Shown: positions 30,798 through 39,827 of the stretch, one piece after another | How the letters are laid out: each line of letters begins with the position of its first letter | How positions within the stretch are numbered: the stretch's first letter is position 1 | Source of the DNA: JAAXVQ01 sp964604705 | Lineage (GTDB): Bacteria; Oederibacteriota; JAAXVQ01 | Reading direction: 5' to 3' | NCBI GenBank assembly: GCA_964604705.1 | Contig: CAZSAP010000001.1 | Coordinates: 1 to 64,000 of the forward strand | Length of the DNA stretch: 64,000 nt | Made by a program: the position numbers and the translations under genes | The notes under the pieces: generated by a model | The model's database searches: none | What the model was told of the DNA's origin: nothing | What the model saw: only the letters and a program-made list of their open reading frames with translations

Positions 30798-31433
30798 TCA
30801 AAAAGGATAAGGCCAACGAAACGCAGCGGTTCCCCTTTGGGTGCATTGCTCTATAAAATGCGGTGCCCATCCTTGCTGTTTCCAAGTTTCGCATTCTGAA
30901 TGTTGAATAAATAAGCCGCCTACAGGTCGTGCGAATCGCCGACCGGCCGCTTGAAGCAATTCGTGAAAATCGTCCAAAGTTTGTTTGGAAGCCAATTCGG
31001 GTTCATCGGCCCAAAGATGTTGGAAGGTTGTGAAGAAATCCAACCCACCCTTGGAAATTCCGGCCAGGCATCCCGCCCAGATGCCTTCTGAATTTAAAAC
31101 CCCCAAAAGCATGACGCAGGGTGTTTGCAATGGCGCAAGTACACGCGCTAGAATCGGTTCTGGAAAACCAAAGATTCTGGGTTCGGGAAGCTGGATATTC
31201 ATGGTTTGGGCAATCTCGCGAGTATGTTGCTGGACCACCGCCAAGGGATGACTCCCTGGTGTTGCCAAACGAGCATTCAATAGTGTGAAAAACGCTTCGC
31301 GTTGATTGGCTTCCAAAGCCAGCAAGGTGCAGGACCATGGCAAGGGATTTGCGGTTTCAACTCCAGATAAAGTGGCCAAGCGTTCCATGTGTTCTGTTTC
31401 TGGATCCAACAAACGAAATTCGGGATTTAGCAT
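30798..31433 (-). CDS. Unknown protein downstream of GH35-like gene
   Basis: A protein of about 211 residues with no signal peptide and no motif I recognise. It is Leu- and Ala-rich with tryptophans, suggesting a compact soluble alpha/beta fold. ATG 31433 has GGGAG upstream and overlaps the end of the GH35-like gene, so the two are co-translated. It might act with that protein, perhaps in carbohydrate handling; nothing in the sequence shows this directly. Confidence 0.6.
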   Translation of the reverse strand: MLNPEFRLLDPETEHMERLATLSGVETANPLPWSCTLLALEANQREAFFTLLNARLATPGSHPLAVVQQHTREIAQTMNIQLPEPRIFGFPEPILARVLAPLQTPCVMLLGVLNSEGIWAGCLAGISKGGLDFFTTFQHLWADEPELASKQTLDDFHELLQAAGRRFARPVGGLFIQHSECETWKQQGWAPHFIEQCTQRGTAAFRWPYPF

Positions 31434-33433
31434 GGTATGAGCTCCCAAAATTTGACGCTGCGCGGAGGCAGGGTCAAACGTATTTCATGATTGCCGCCAA
31501 AGTATTTCTTGGCGTTCCAGAAATCTTTTAATACAAACTTGCCTTCGCGCTGGGCGATGGTTTCGACCGCCTGTTGTGCAGGGTTGATAATGGCCACAAA
31601 CATACGGTTGCGGAATTTATGTACGGTTAATTTTAGAGAAGGTTGATCCAAAGTTAATTCACGAACAATACCGGCTTGCTTCAAGGTACGGGTGAGCTTC
31701 TGATCGACATACTCCGGAATATGAAACAGTCGTCCGGTCTTGGTGGCGGCTTTGGAACGACTGGCGCTCTTAGGCTTGGCTTTGGGCTTAACATCCGCCA
31801 ATTCATCCAACGGAGTATGGGACGCATTTTCAGGGTGTTTTGGCATAGGACCAACCAAAATAATCGATGTTCCCTTTTCCAGCAAATCCACCAACAAGGC
31901 TTGCATGGAAGCAGGCAAAGCCTCATGGCTAGGAACCAACAAAACTTGACTGGGATTTAAACGGTCCAAAGCGGACTTGCTGCCCTCGGCTCGAACATAA
32001 GCATAGTGGTCGGCGCTAAGAAACATCTCCAGCTCTTGATACCGATCAACATAAGCTTGCGTATCGGGATCCCATGAGGGTTTGGGATCCAGGCCAATAC
32101 CTGAAATACCCGCTAAATCATACCGCAGCCCTGCAGGTGTTTGTAGGTATTTGGCACGTTCAAATTCGGGAATGGTTAGAAGTAACACATCGGCGAAAAA
32201 TTGGCTGTTTAAGAAGCCCTCTACACGTGCGTGTTCCCTCACGGTGTCCCAAAAATGTTGGTATTGACGGTGCGGACTTCCCTGACGGTCCATTAAAAAG
32301 CCAGGCAAAGAACCGGAACCGGCAGGTGTTAGTGCGTCCCAGGCGCGAACGCCGGCAGCCAAACCGCAATGCAAAGCGTAGTTTTTTTCTATATCGTCGG
32401 CCTTGGATTCAGGACGTGCTTGAAACCATGCTGAAAAACGTGTTTGCCACATAATGGGATTTAAGAAGTCCACAATTGCATCCGAATGACTCACCGGCAA
32501 AGGCAGATCGGGCATCGTATACGCAAAGCAGCGGGAGCGCTCTAATTCAGCAAGATTGGACGGATAGCCGTTGACCGGCAGTGAAGCCAAGAACATTGGG
32601 ATGCGATCCAGGGATAAAGGTGCAAAAATGGTATAAAGGCGTTCGGCCGCTTGCACGAAGTATTCTTCACGGAAACGCGCCCAATCCAATTGCTTAATAC
32701 TTGGAAATTTTCCCGAGGGTTCCATTTGACGCGGTGGTTCAACGGCTTCAAACGAGCCGACAACATTTCCATAAGCTTCAATCAAGGCTTGAAGCTTTTT
32801 GTACTGCTTTTTTAGAAACGCATGGTAAAGCGTCAGGGTCGTCGGATGATAATCCGAGGCCGTGGCGGAGAGTGACGAAATCCAGCCCGGAGCTTGGGTC
32901 AACCCGAGCCCGATCACAGGACCGTCGGGATGAATCATGGGCATGAGGACAGGTTGCAAGGCTTGACAAAAAGTATTGAGTGAACGTTGCAAGGGCTCGC
33001 TGACCAGTGAAGGCAAAGAAAACACATCACCGCTGAGCATCGCGGCGGAAGGTATTACTTGGTCTTGCGCATCAAGTGCCAAAGCTGCGGGATTGTTGAT
33101 CAGGTCATCGGTGTATCCGGCGGCCGCGACCCCTGGAACATCACGCGGTCCAACCCAGAGCACTACCTTAAGTCCGCATTGCTGAATTTCATTTAAAAAT
33201 GCACCTAGATCAGTATGTGGTTGGGGATGTGAAAAATCATATTGATCATGTCCCAAATAATGTACACGCGGTAAAACAGAGGTGGAAACCACCGTGTGTC
33301 CCAATTCGCGGTAGGTACGCAATACATCACGCCAGCGGGAGCGATCCAGATCCCAATAATTGATCTGGCCCCAAGCCCAAGGCAAGTATTTACCACCGAA
33401 TTCCCATCCGGACGAACGCAGTTTGACGGTCAA
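31427..33433 (-). CDS. GH35/GH42-type glycoside hydrolase-like protein, catalytic residues not recognisable
   Basis: A 668-residue TIM-barrel protein with the beta-galactosidase opening seen in GH35 (KYLPWAWGQINYWDLDRSRW, LGHTVVSTSVLPRVHYLG). In GH35 the acid/base glutamate sits in GGPIIxxQxENEYG; the matching place here reads DGPVIGLGLTQAPG, without Asn-Glu. The later nucleophile region (MWQTRFSAWF) also lacks the usual Glu. So it may be a non-catalytic binder or a divergent enzyme. Residues 540-560 form a basic low-complexity stretch. It starts at TTG 33433 with AAAGG upstream. No signal peptide is seen. Co-translated with the unknown gene that follows. Confidence 0.6.
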   Translation of the reverse strand: MTVKLRSSGWEFGGKYLPWAWGQINYWDLDRSRWRDVLRTYRELGHTVVSTSVLPRVHYLGHDQYDFSHPQPHTDLGAFLNEIQQCGLKVVLWVGPRDVPGVAAAGYTDDLINNPAALALDAQDQVIPSAAMLSGDVFSLPSLVSEPLQRSLNTFCQALQPVLMPMIHPDGPVIGLGLTQAPGWISSLSATASDYHPTTLTLYHAFLKKQYKKLQALIEAYGNVVGSFEAVEPPRQMEPSGKFPSIKQLDWARFREEYFVQAAERLYTIFAPLSLDRIPMFLASLPVNGYPSNLAELERSRCFAYTMPDLPLPVSHSDAIVDFLNPIMWQTRFSAWFQARPESKADDIEKNYALHCGLAAGVRAWDALTPAGSGSLPGFLMDRQGSPHRQYQHFWDTVREHARVEGFLNSQFFADVLLLTIPEFERAKYLQTPAGLRYDLAGISGIGLDPKPSWDPDTQAYVDRYQELEMFLSADHYAYVRAEGSKSALDRLNPSQVLLVPSHEALPASMQALLVDLLEKGTSIILVGPMPKHPENASHTPLDELADVKPKAKPKSASRSKAATKTGRLFHIPEYVDQKLTRTLKQAGIVRELTLDQPSLKLTVHKFRNRMFVAIINPAQQAVETIAQREGKFVLKDFWNAKKYFGGNHEIRLTLPPRSVKFWELIPC

Positions 33434-33547
33434 GCGGACAAACCTTTCTGATCGCTTTTCATAAGGGCGATCCAGGAATCAAGACCCGAGAGAAAAACAG
33501 CCCGGGTACTCGTATTTCGAAGCGGTAATCGTGTACTGCTTCAAAGA

Positions 33548-34483
33548 TTAGTTTGAACTGGGATCCTCGGGAGGACGAGATAAAGCTACGCGATTTTTTC
33601 CCAGACGTTTTGCTTCAAATAATGCTTCGTCGGCCATACGCAATAGATCTTCTTTACTCCCTATATTGGCCGTGGAAAAAGCCGCGGCCCCCAAAGATAC
33701 AGTTACTTTTACTTGCGGATCGTTCTGCAAGATTTGTGTGTTTTGCACCAATTGGCGATAGCGTTCCCCAACGGTCTCAGCTCCACCCAAGTTGGTTTGT
33801 GGCAAAATCATGATAAACTCTTCGCCGCCGTAACGGGAAAGAATGTCCACAACCCGGTTGGTATTTTTCATCATAATGGCCAATTGTTGAAGGAGTTGAT
33901 CCCCTTTCAAATGGCCAAATGAATCGTTGATTAATTTGAAATCATCAATATCAACCATCAAACAAGAAATGGGATACTGATAGCGTTTGGCTCGTTCTAT
34001 TTCCTCATGAAACCGTTCCATAAGATAGCGCCGATTGTAAAGACCGGTTAGAGGATCGGTCATGGATAGTTCGGATAAGCGTCTGTTTTGAGCGCGCAAA
34101 CTATCGTGTTCGCCTTTAATGCGCAAGGCAGTTTCGACCCGAGCGATTAGTTCGTCTAAATCAAATGGTTTGGTAATGTAATCGTGTCCGCCCAGACGAA
34201 GTCCAACTACTTTGCTGTCGGTTTCACCCCGGACCGTAACAAAGATGACGGGAATGTGCTTTAATTCATCCCGTTCTTTTATAGCCCGAAGTACTTCATA
34301 ACCATTGAGCTTAGGCATCATGACATCCAAAAGGATAAGGTCGGGTTTTACTCGTCCTACCTCACGTATGGCCTCTTCACCATCTTTGGCCCAATACGTT
34401 GTATATCCCTTGGCTTCAAGAATGATTTTTATAAGTTCGGCAATATGGGAATCGTCTTCGGCAATCAATATCGTTTCGGCCAT
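33548..34483 (-). CDS. Receiver-GGDEF diguanylate cyclase (paralog 1)
   Basis: A 311-residue response regulator starting at ATG 34483 (GGGAGGAA upstream); an in-frame extension to 34681 would run through tRNA-Leu and is rejected. The receiver (about 1-120) has the acidic pair (AEDD), the phosphoacceptor LDVMMPKLNG, the T and K switch residues (FVTV, ITKPF) and a fold like CheY. The GGDEF domain (about 145-300) has the active motif GGEEF and an RVVD inhibition site five residues before it. It should make cyclic di-GMP when phosphorylated. It has a close paralog on the other side of the tRNA. Confidence 0.93.
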   Translation of the reverse strand: MAETILIAEDDSHIAELIKIILEAKGYTTYWAKDGEEAIREVGRVKPDLILLDVMMPKLNGYEVLRAIKERDELKHIPVIFVTVRGETDSKVVGLRLGGHDYITKPFDLDELIARVETALRIKGEHDSLRAQNRRLSELSMTDPLTGLYNRRYLMERFHEEIERAKRYQYPISCLMVDIDDFKLINDSFGHLKGDQLLQQLAIMMKNTNRVVDILSRYGGEEFIMILPQTNLGGAETVGERYRQLVQNTQILQNDPQVKVTVSLGAAAFSTANIGSKEDLLRMADEALFEAKRLGKNRVALSRPPEDPSSN

Positions 34484-34582
34484 AAATTCCTCCCACCTAC
34501 AAAGTACCAGGCCATCAAGATAACGGATTGGAGCGTTTTTGTCAAGGTAAGGAAAAAGACTATACCTAAGGAAAGGAATGCG

Positions 34583-34602
34583 ATCTCGTTGGAAAACGAG
34601 AT
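34583..34602 (-). terminator. Hairpin after tRNA-Leu
   Basis: ATCTCGTT/AACGAGAT form an 8-bp perfect stem with a four-base loop, about 25 bases past the tRNA-Leu CCA end. No strong T-run follows on minus, so it may be a processing or weak termination signal between the tRNA and the receiver-GGDEF gene. Confidence 0.45.
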
Positions 34603-34627
34603 GTGTTTGGTAATCAAACAGATAAAA

Positions 34628-34713
34628 TTGGTGCGAGGGGCGGGACTTGAACCCGCACGGATTGCTCCATATGCCCCTCAAACATACGTGTCTGCCAGTT
34701 CCACCACCCTCGC
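34628..34713 (-). tRNA. tRNA-Leu (anticodon GAG)
   Basis: An 86-base tRNA including an encoded CCA. The acceptor stem is GCGAGGG/CCCTCGC, the discriminator is A, the anticodon loop TTGAGGG gives GAG (34679-34677), and the long variable arm typical of class II leucine tRNAs is present. The T loop is GGTTCAAGTCC. It reads CUC and CUU leucine codons. It lies between two receiver-GGDEF paralogs and has its own near-consensus promoter. Confidence 0.95.
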
Positions 34714-34743
34714 ACGAGGAAAAAAAGGGGCTAAAGTGGTGTG

Positions 34744-34772
34744 AATATACCGTAAACCTGCCGGGATGTCAA
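34744..34772 (-). promoter_or_regulatory. Promoter of tRNA-Leu
   Basis: Minus-strand TTGACA (34772-34767), 17-base spacer and TATATT (34749-34744), about 30 bases upstream of the mature tRNA 5' end. A near-consensus sigma-70 promoter. Confidence 0.8.
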
Positions 34773-34800
34773 TCGGGTAATCCGCGAAGTTCAAAAAAGG

Positions 34801-35718
34801 TTAACTTTGGGTAGTGATGGATACTTGGTTTTTTCCCTGACGTTTCGCCTCACATAAGGCATCTTCGGTCCATTGTAAGAGGTCTTCCGGTGCTTTTGGT
34901 TTATCGGTTGAAAAAGCGGCTACACCTGCGGAGAGTGTAACGCGGCGTTGTGGATCATCGCTAAAAAAAGACTTGTCTGCAACCAGTTTTCGGATTCTTT
35001 CGCCTACGGCTTTGGCCCCCCCCAGATCGGTTTGTGGGAGAACCAGAAGAAATTCTTCGCCTCCAAAACGTCCAACAATGTCGACCACTCGGCTGCTGTT
35101 TTTAAGAATTAAAGCGATTTTTTGCAAAAGTTGGTCCCCTTGCATATGCCCTAAGGTTTCATTTACGCGTTTAAAATCATCGAGATCGAAAATAAGGCAA
35201 GCGATGGGATACTGATAGCGTTTGGCTCGATCGACTTCCTCTTTCAAACGTTCTTGGAGAAATCGCCGGTTATAGAGACCGGTTAAGGGATCGGTGACGG
35301 AGAGTTCGGCCAGACGCTGGTTTAAGGTATTAAGGTTTTTGTGTTCGTGTTTGATACGTAACACAGACTCGACCCGAGCCAGCAACTCTTCGATATCAAA
35401 AGGCTTAGTAATGTAATCGTTTCCCCCTAATTTTAATCCTACTACTTTATTGTCAGTAGCCGCTTGTACGGTTACGAAAATGACGGGGATATTCGCAACA
35501 GCGGGAATGGTTTTTAATTGTTTTAAAACATCAAAACCATTCATGCGTGGAAGCATCACGTCCAGAAGAATCAGATCCGGATTGTGCGCTTGGGCCATCT
35601 CAAGTGAGGTTTCTCCATCTTTGGCCCATAAGACCGAATAGCCTTTGCTTTCCAGCAAAATGGTCAACAGTTCTGCGATGTGATGATCGTCCTCGGTGAT
35701 CAATACGGTTTCGGGCAT
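34801..35718 (-). CDS. Receiver-GGDEF diguanylate cyclase (paralog 2)
   Basis: A 305-residue protein with the same layout as the gene at 33548-34483: receiver with TEDDHH, LDVMLPRMNG, FVTVQ and ITKPF, then a GGDEF domain with active GGEEF and RVVD inhibition site. The two proteins align along their whole length with long identical stretches such as DPLTGLYNRR and RAKRYQYPI, so they arose by duplication. They probably take signals from different kinases. The ATG has GGAGTTG upstream. The pair and the PilZ protein at the window start give both a source and a probable sensor of cyclic di-GMP. Confidence 0.93.
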   Translation of the reverse strand: MPETVLITEDDHHIAELLTILLESKGYSVLWAKDGETSLEMAQAHNPDLILLDVMLPRMNGFDVLKQLKTIPAVANIPVIFVTVQAATDNKVVGLKLGGNDYITKPFDIEELLARVESVLRIKHEHKNLNTLNQRLAELSVTDPLTGLYNRRFLQERLKEEVDRAKRYQYPIACLIFDLDDFKRVNETLGHMQGDQLLQKIALILKNSSRVVDIVGRFGGEEFLLVLPQTDLGGAKAVGERIRKLVADKSFFSDDPQRRVTLSAGVAAFSTDKPKAPEDLLQWTEDALCEAKRQGKNQVSITTQS

Positions 35719-35863
35719 GAGGCAACTCCTTGATTCAGTACATGAATTACTAGGTTAGTATCTCCTGGCCTATTTGTCTATGCTTGAGTATCGGCTTTTT
35801 AAAAAAAAATATCAGGTTTTAGAAGAAAAAGACGACACTTTGTATAGATCTCAAGGAGGCATC

Positions 35864-36340
35864 ATGGCGCCGGATACGTTCGATTCCCTTCCGAATACAG
35901 AAACACCGGAAGGCACCAAACACATACTAATTGTAGATGATGATCAGGATATTGTGAATCTGCTCACCATTCATTTAAAGTCAGAGGGATACAGCATTGA
36001 TGTTGCTTACGATGGTTTAGAAGCATTGGATCGGATAACCGCACATCGCCCCGATTTGATTATCTTAGATCTCATGATGCCGCGGGTGGATGGGTCGGTG
36101 GTATGTTTGAGTGTCAAACACACATCATCGACACGAAGCATACGAATCATCATTCTCACAGCGAAGGTTCATACCAAAGATAAGATCGAAGAACTTTGTA
36201 AACTGGAAGCGGATTTATACATGACCAAACCGTTTGAATTGGATGAACTCAGCAAAAATATTCAGGATCTATTGGCTTCTCCAGATGGGGGAGCTGATTC
36301 AACTTGTTCCGATCGTCCCTATTTTCGTGGACATAATTAG
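35864..36340 (+). CDS. Single-domain response regulator
   Basis: A protein of about 158 residues: a 30-residue lead, one receiver domain (ILIVDDDQDIV, LDLMMPRVDG with the acceptor Asp, ILTAK, MTKPFE), and a short tail. There is no output domain. ATG 35864 has a strong AAGGAGG nine bases before it, so the in-frame reading from 35774 is rejected. It is divergent from the receiver-GGDEF gene and may serve as a phosphate shuttle or sink for the same kinase, or regulate by protein contact. The kinase is not nearby; the orphan kinase at 59246 is one possible partner but that is a guess. Confidence 0.85.
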   Translation: MAPDTFDSLPNTETPEGTKHILIVDDDQDIVNLLTIHLKSEGYSIDVAYDGLEALDRITAHRPDLIILDLMMPRVDGSVVCLSVKHTSSTRSIRIIILTAKVHTKDKIEELCKLEADLYMTKPFELDELSKNIQDLLASPDGGADSTCSDRPYFRGHN

Positions 36341-36344
36341 TATG

Positions 36345-37811
36345 TTATTTCGAACGTAACCACTGGAAAACCGCCCACATGGCCTCTAAATCCTCACGAT
36401 TGTAATTTAATATTTCTTGCATGTACGCCTCGCGGATATCGATTGTTTCTGCTTCGGTTGCTTCCAGGTATTTAGCAATCGACCAATCCCCGCCGTATTC
36501 TTCCATCGTGCGCTTGTAACCAATGTATTTTTCAACCACTTTTAGGCTGTAGCTGGGCAAAGGCAGCGCCAATGCCGCTTTGGTAATAGGCAATAAATCA
36601 AGGCAGTTTTCCAAAACTCGTTCTGCGATTCCCGCCCGGTCTCCAAATCGTTCGATATAGAGCTTGATGTTGGTTTTTTCATAGGCGGACCAGTGGACAA
36701 ACGGAATTGAACCAAAAGCAGCGAAGATGGATTCAGCTTGGTTCAAAAAACGCTCCCAGCCTTCCCTGTCGCCTTCGGGACCAAAACTGGCCAAGGCCGG
36801 TGAAAAGGGACCGTTTTTTTTTCCCATGACTTGAAGTCCCCAGAGATACATTTTTTGAACGTCGGCAAGTTGTGGGGGCACGCCTTCGAGGTCAAACATG
36901 ACATAGTGATCGTATTGAGGTATTTCTGGCTTTTGAAGAAGTATTTCCCGGCCTTCTTCCCAGGCGCGGGCATTGAGCAGCAATTGAGTTGCTTTCCTCC
37001 CAACTTTCTTTTGTCCTTCTCCCCAGGGGCGGATGTAGGTTTCCAAGTTCTCGGGTGTAAAACATTTGAGAAATTGGGATATGGTCTCGATCCCATCGGC
37101 ATGCAAGGCAGTTGCCAGACCGAGGTCGAGATCCGCCACGAGTGCGACATCGCGTTTTTTTTCAGCCCTTGGCCAACAATGATTGCGGTAACCGCAGCCT
37201 AAACATTTTGTCCAACCCAAGGGACTGTAGGGTGAATGGGATTGTTTTCGCAATTGAACCAGAGTGGCGAAGGTAGCAAGCGCGCGTTCGCCGCCGGGAT
37301 ACGGTAATTCGCATGCGTCTCCGGTACCGGTTATGATCTCGAGTCGAGCAGGTGCAGAATGGGTGCTTTGTTCAAACAACCAGCCGTATAATTCGAGCTG
37401 CCGCAATACTTCGGGATGATCGTTTTCAGAGATGCGCCGACTGATTTTGACGTCTTGAATAATATAGCCTTCTGGAGTCCAGATAAGAAAATCAGGTTCT
37501 CCGAGGATTGTGCAAGGTGTGTTTGCCAGCGTTGTTTCTATTCGAAAGAGTGGATGATATAAAACTGGAACTTGTTCTTGAATCGCTTTTTTTGTCTGGA
37601 TGAGGCGTTCTTCAGTGGGAAATCCCCCTAAGTTTAAGAACTTGGAATGGCTTTTAAGGTAGGCCAGTTCGTGACGTTCGCCAAGTTTGCGTAAGACTTT
37701 AGCATAGGCGCTGGGCTCGGCTGCCTCTATGCCCTTGCCATTTAAATACACACGCAACTCACAAATGGATGGCTGGTATAGACTGTAGAGATCCGAAGCG
37801 AAAAGTTTCAT
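36345..37811 (-). CDS. TM0106-family RecB-like nuclease
   Basis: A 488-residue protein of the TM0106-type family. The N-terminal half is a Cas4/RecB-like PD-(D/E)xK domain (EPDFLIW with the catalytic acid, then IIQDVKISRR with the acid-and-lysine block) and cysteines that can bind a 4Fe-4S cluster (one near residue 17, then CLGCGYRNHCW near 200). The C-terminal half has an RNase H-like 3'-5' exonuclease fold with VMFDLEGVPP. The role is unknown; DNA end processing fits both parts. No cas genes are near, so it is not a CRISPR adaptation Cas4. It is convergent with the single-domain regulator, four bases away. Confidence 0.85.
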   Translation of the reverse strand: MKLFASDLYSLYQPSICELRVYLNGKGIEAAEPSAYAKVLRKLGERHELAYLKSHSKFLNLGGFPTEERLIQTKKAIQEQVPVLYHPLFRIETTLANTPCTILGEPDFLIWTPEGYIIQDVKISRRISENDHPEVLRQLELYGWLFEQSTHSAPARLEIITGTGDACELPYPGGERALATFATLVQLRKQSHSPYSPLGWTKCLGCGYRNHCWPRAEKKRDVALVADLDLGLATALHADGIETISQFLKCFTPENLETYIRPWGEGQKKVGRKATQLLLNARAWEEGREILLQKPEIPQYDHYVMFDLEGVPPQLADVQKMYLWGLQVMGKKNGPFSPALASFGPEGDREGWERFLNQAESIFAAFGSIPFVHWSAYEKTNIKLYIERFGDRAGIAERVLENCLDLLPITKAALALPLPSYSLKVVEKYIGYKRTMEEYGGDWSIAKYLEATEAETIDIREAYMQEILNYNREDLEAMWAVFQWLRSK

Positions 37812-37863
37812 GAGAGGATCTCGATAGAGTCAAAAATAATTACACCTCGAGGTATAATGAAAA

Positions 37864-38853
37864 TCATGACGTGATTGTGAAGTCTTGGGATTCAATTGTT
37901 TGCCAACGGCAACAAGCAACCGCGTGCGTTGGAGTGACGGCTTCGGGATTGTTTTCGTAGTTCTGGCAAATGTCCTGAGCATAGCGACAACGAGAAAGAA
38001 AACGGCAACCTGGTTTGGGGTTGATGGGACTCGGCAGTTCGCCTTGGAGAAAAGCTCGGGTGCGGTTTCGACCAGGAGTCAATTTCGGCAAGGCTTTGAA
38101 CAAAGCTTGGGTGTAGGGGTGGCGGGGATTTTGAAAGAGCTCGCGCGTGGGTCCGCTCTCCATGATCCGTCCTAGATACATGATGGCAATAAAATCGGAA
38201 ATGTGACTCACTACCCTTAGGTCGTGTGAGATGAATAAAATGCTGAGATTGAGTTTTTCTTTTAAGTCGAGAAGTAGATTTAGAACTTGTGCTTGGATCG
38301 ATACATCCAAAGATGAAAGCGGCTCGTCGGCAATGAGCAGCTCGGGTTGAACCGCCAAGGCACGAGCGATTCCCAGCCGTTGTCGTTGTCCTCCGGATAA
38401 TTGATGGGGATAACGATTTAGAAGTTCCTCCCCCAGACCTACAGTTGCCAGCAGGCTTATGACCGTATGGATCGTTGATGGAAGTTTGAAAATAATTAAC
38501 GGTTCGGTTAAGGTTTCTAAAACAGTAAAGCGTGGATTTAGGCTTCCGAAGGGGTCTTGGAAAATGGGTTGGAAGCCCTGGCGGATTTTGCGAATGGATT
38601 TATCCGGCAAAAGATGAAGGGGGTGTTCTTTGAACAGAACCTCGCCCGAAGTTGGTTTTTCCAGGCCACAAAGGATCTTGGCGAGTGTGGTTTTACCACA
38701 GCCGGATTCACCAACCAAACCAAGTGTTTGTTTGGGTTGAAGTTCAAGTGAAACGTTATCCACGGCCAGGAGTCGTCCTCCCTGACCTGAAAAAGTGCGA
38801 CTTAAAGTAAATTCTTTACGTATTTGCTTGAGTTGCATTAAAGGGGCTGTCAT
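37864..38853 (-). CDS. oppF: Oligopeptide ABC transporter ATP-binding protein OppF
   Basis: An ATPase of about 329 residues for peptide uptake. Walker A is GLVGESGCGKTTLAK, the signature LSGGQRQRLGIARAL, Walker B LLIADEPLSSLD and the H-loop ISHDL. The C-terminal oligopeptide/dipeptide domain carries the cysteine pattern CRFLSRCRYAQDIC that can bind an iron-sulfur cluster. ATG 38853 overlaps the oppD stop as ATGA with AAGGCGGAG upstream; an in-frame ATG 21 bases earlier is less likely. Last gene of the transporter operon. Confidence 0.92.
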   Translation of the reverse strand: MTAPLMQLKQIRKEFTLSRTFSGQGGRLLAVDNVSLELQPKQTLGLVGESGCGKTTLAKILCGLEKPTSGEVLFKEHPLHLLPDKSIRKIRQGFQPIFQDPFGSLNPRFTVLETLTEPLIIFKLPSTIHTVISLLATVGLGEELLNRYPHQLSGGQRQRLGIARALAVQPELLIADEPLSSLDVSIQAQVLNLLLDLKEKLNLSILFISHDLRVVSHISDFIAIMYLGRIMESGPTRELFQNPRHPYTQALFKALPKLTPGRNRTRAFLQGELPSPINPKPGCRFLSRCRYAQDICQNYENNPEAVTPTHAVACCRWQTIESQDFTITS

Positions 38854-39827
38854 TTCTCCGCCTTGGGATTCCAACAGGCAAATCCGTGAAGAGTATGCGA
38901 GACAAACGGAGGGTTTTGCTCACTGCATTGATGAACTCTATTTGGGCAGCGAGGATGAAACGGACAACCATTTGGCCGATCAGCGGGATTGGGTTGAAAT
39001 CCTTCGATCGTATATAAACGGGTTTTATATTCATTCAGTTTAGGAATGGAATGAATTAAACCATCTGTATATGGGTGATATGGATGGCTTAAAAGGTTTG
39101 ATGTTGTATTTGTTTCTACCTTGAATCCAGAATACATAATTGAAATAGAATCTGAAATCTCGGAAATGACAGCTAAGTCATGTGAAATCAATAAAACAGA
39201 GACGTTGCTCGAGCGTTGTATGAGCTCGATGATGTCAAGTATCTGTGCTTGAACAGTAACATCCAAGGCTGTAGTGGGCTCATCAAGAATAAGTACTTGG
39301 GGATCGGCCGACAATGCCATGGCAATAAGCACACGTTGTTTCATCCCTCCTGAAAGCTGGTGAGGATAACTATGAATTTGTTTTTCTGGAGACGGAATAT
39401 TAACCCGGCTTAGTAGTTCAAGGGCTTGAGATTTTGCTTCAACCAATGTTAGGGGTTTATGTTGAAGTAAAGTCTCAATCATTTGAGTTTCGATAGTGAG
39501 AACAGGATTTAAAGCCGTGGCAGGATCTTGAAAAACTATGGAAATTTTTGCTCCACGTATTCTTTGATAATCAGACTGTGAAAGATCGATCAATTCTTGA
39601 CTGCCCAGTTTGATTGAACCACTCACTTTGCCCGGAGGTGGCACCATACCCATAATAGCTAAAGCAGTTAGACTTTTACCTGAACCTGACTCGCCTGCCA
39701 GTCCAACCGTTTGTCCAGGATACAGGTCCAAGTCAAGCCCTGAAACAACCACGTAGTTGTTCATGGCTTTTGGATTAGGAAAGGTAATGGAAAGATTACG
39801 GATGGAAAGTGTTGGTTGGTTAGTCAT
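38850..39827 (-). CDS. oppD: Oligopeptide ABC transporter ATP-binding protein OppD
   Basis: A 325-residue ATPase. Walker A GLAGESGSGKSLTAL, signature LSGGMKQRVLIAMAL, Walker B VLILDEPTTALD, H-loop ISHDL, and the C-terminal oligopeptide domain with CPFHPRCPNRVHQC. With OppF it drives import through OppB and OppC. It overlaps oppC by eight bases and oppF by four. Confidence 0.93.
   Translation of the reverse strand: MTNQPTLSIRNLSITFPNPKAMNNYVVVSGLDLDLYPGQTVGLAGESGSGKSLTALAIMGMVPPPGKVSGSIKLGSQELIDLSQSDYQRIRGAKISIVFQDPATALNPVLTIETQMIETLLQHKPLTLVEAKSQALELLSRVNIPSPEKQIHSYPHQLSGGMKQRVLIAMALSADPQVLILDEPTTALDVTVQAQILDIIELIQRSSNVSVLLISHDLAVISEISDSISIMYSGFKVETNTTSNLLSHPYHPYTDGLIHSIPKLNEYKTRLYTIEGFQPNPADRPNGCPFHPRCPNRVHQCSEQNPPFVSHTLHGFACWNPKAEK

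Noticed and set aside
32074..32454. 126-codon open frame on plus inside the GH35-like gene
   Set aside because: Shadow of the minus-strand gene with Arg/Pro-rich composition and no ribosome site.
34484..34681. N-terminal extension of the receiver-GGDEF protein
   Set aside because: It would run through tRNA-Leu; ATG 34483 has a strong ribosome site and starts the receiver fold correctly.
36345..37811. Cas4 of a CRISPR system
   Set aside because: No repeats, spacers or other cas genes in the window, and the protein has the long TM0106 layout with an RNase H-like end.
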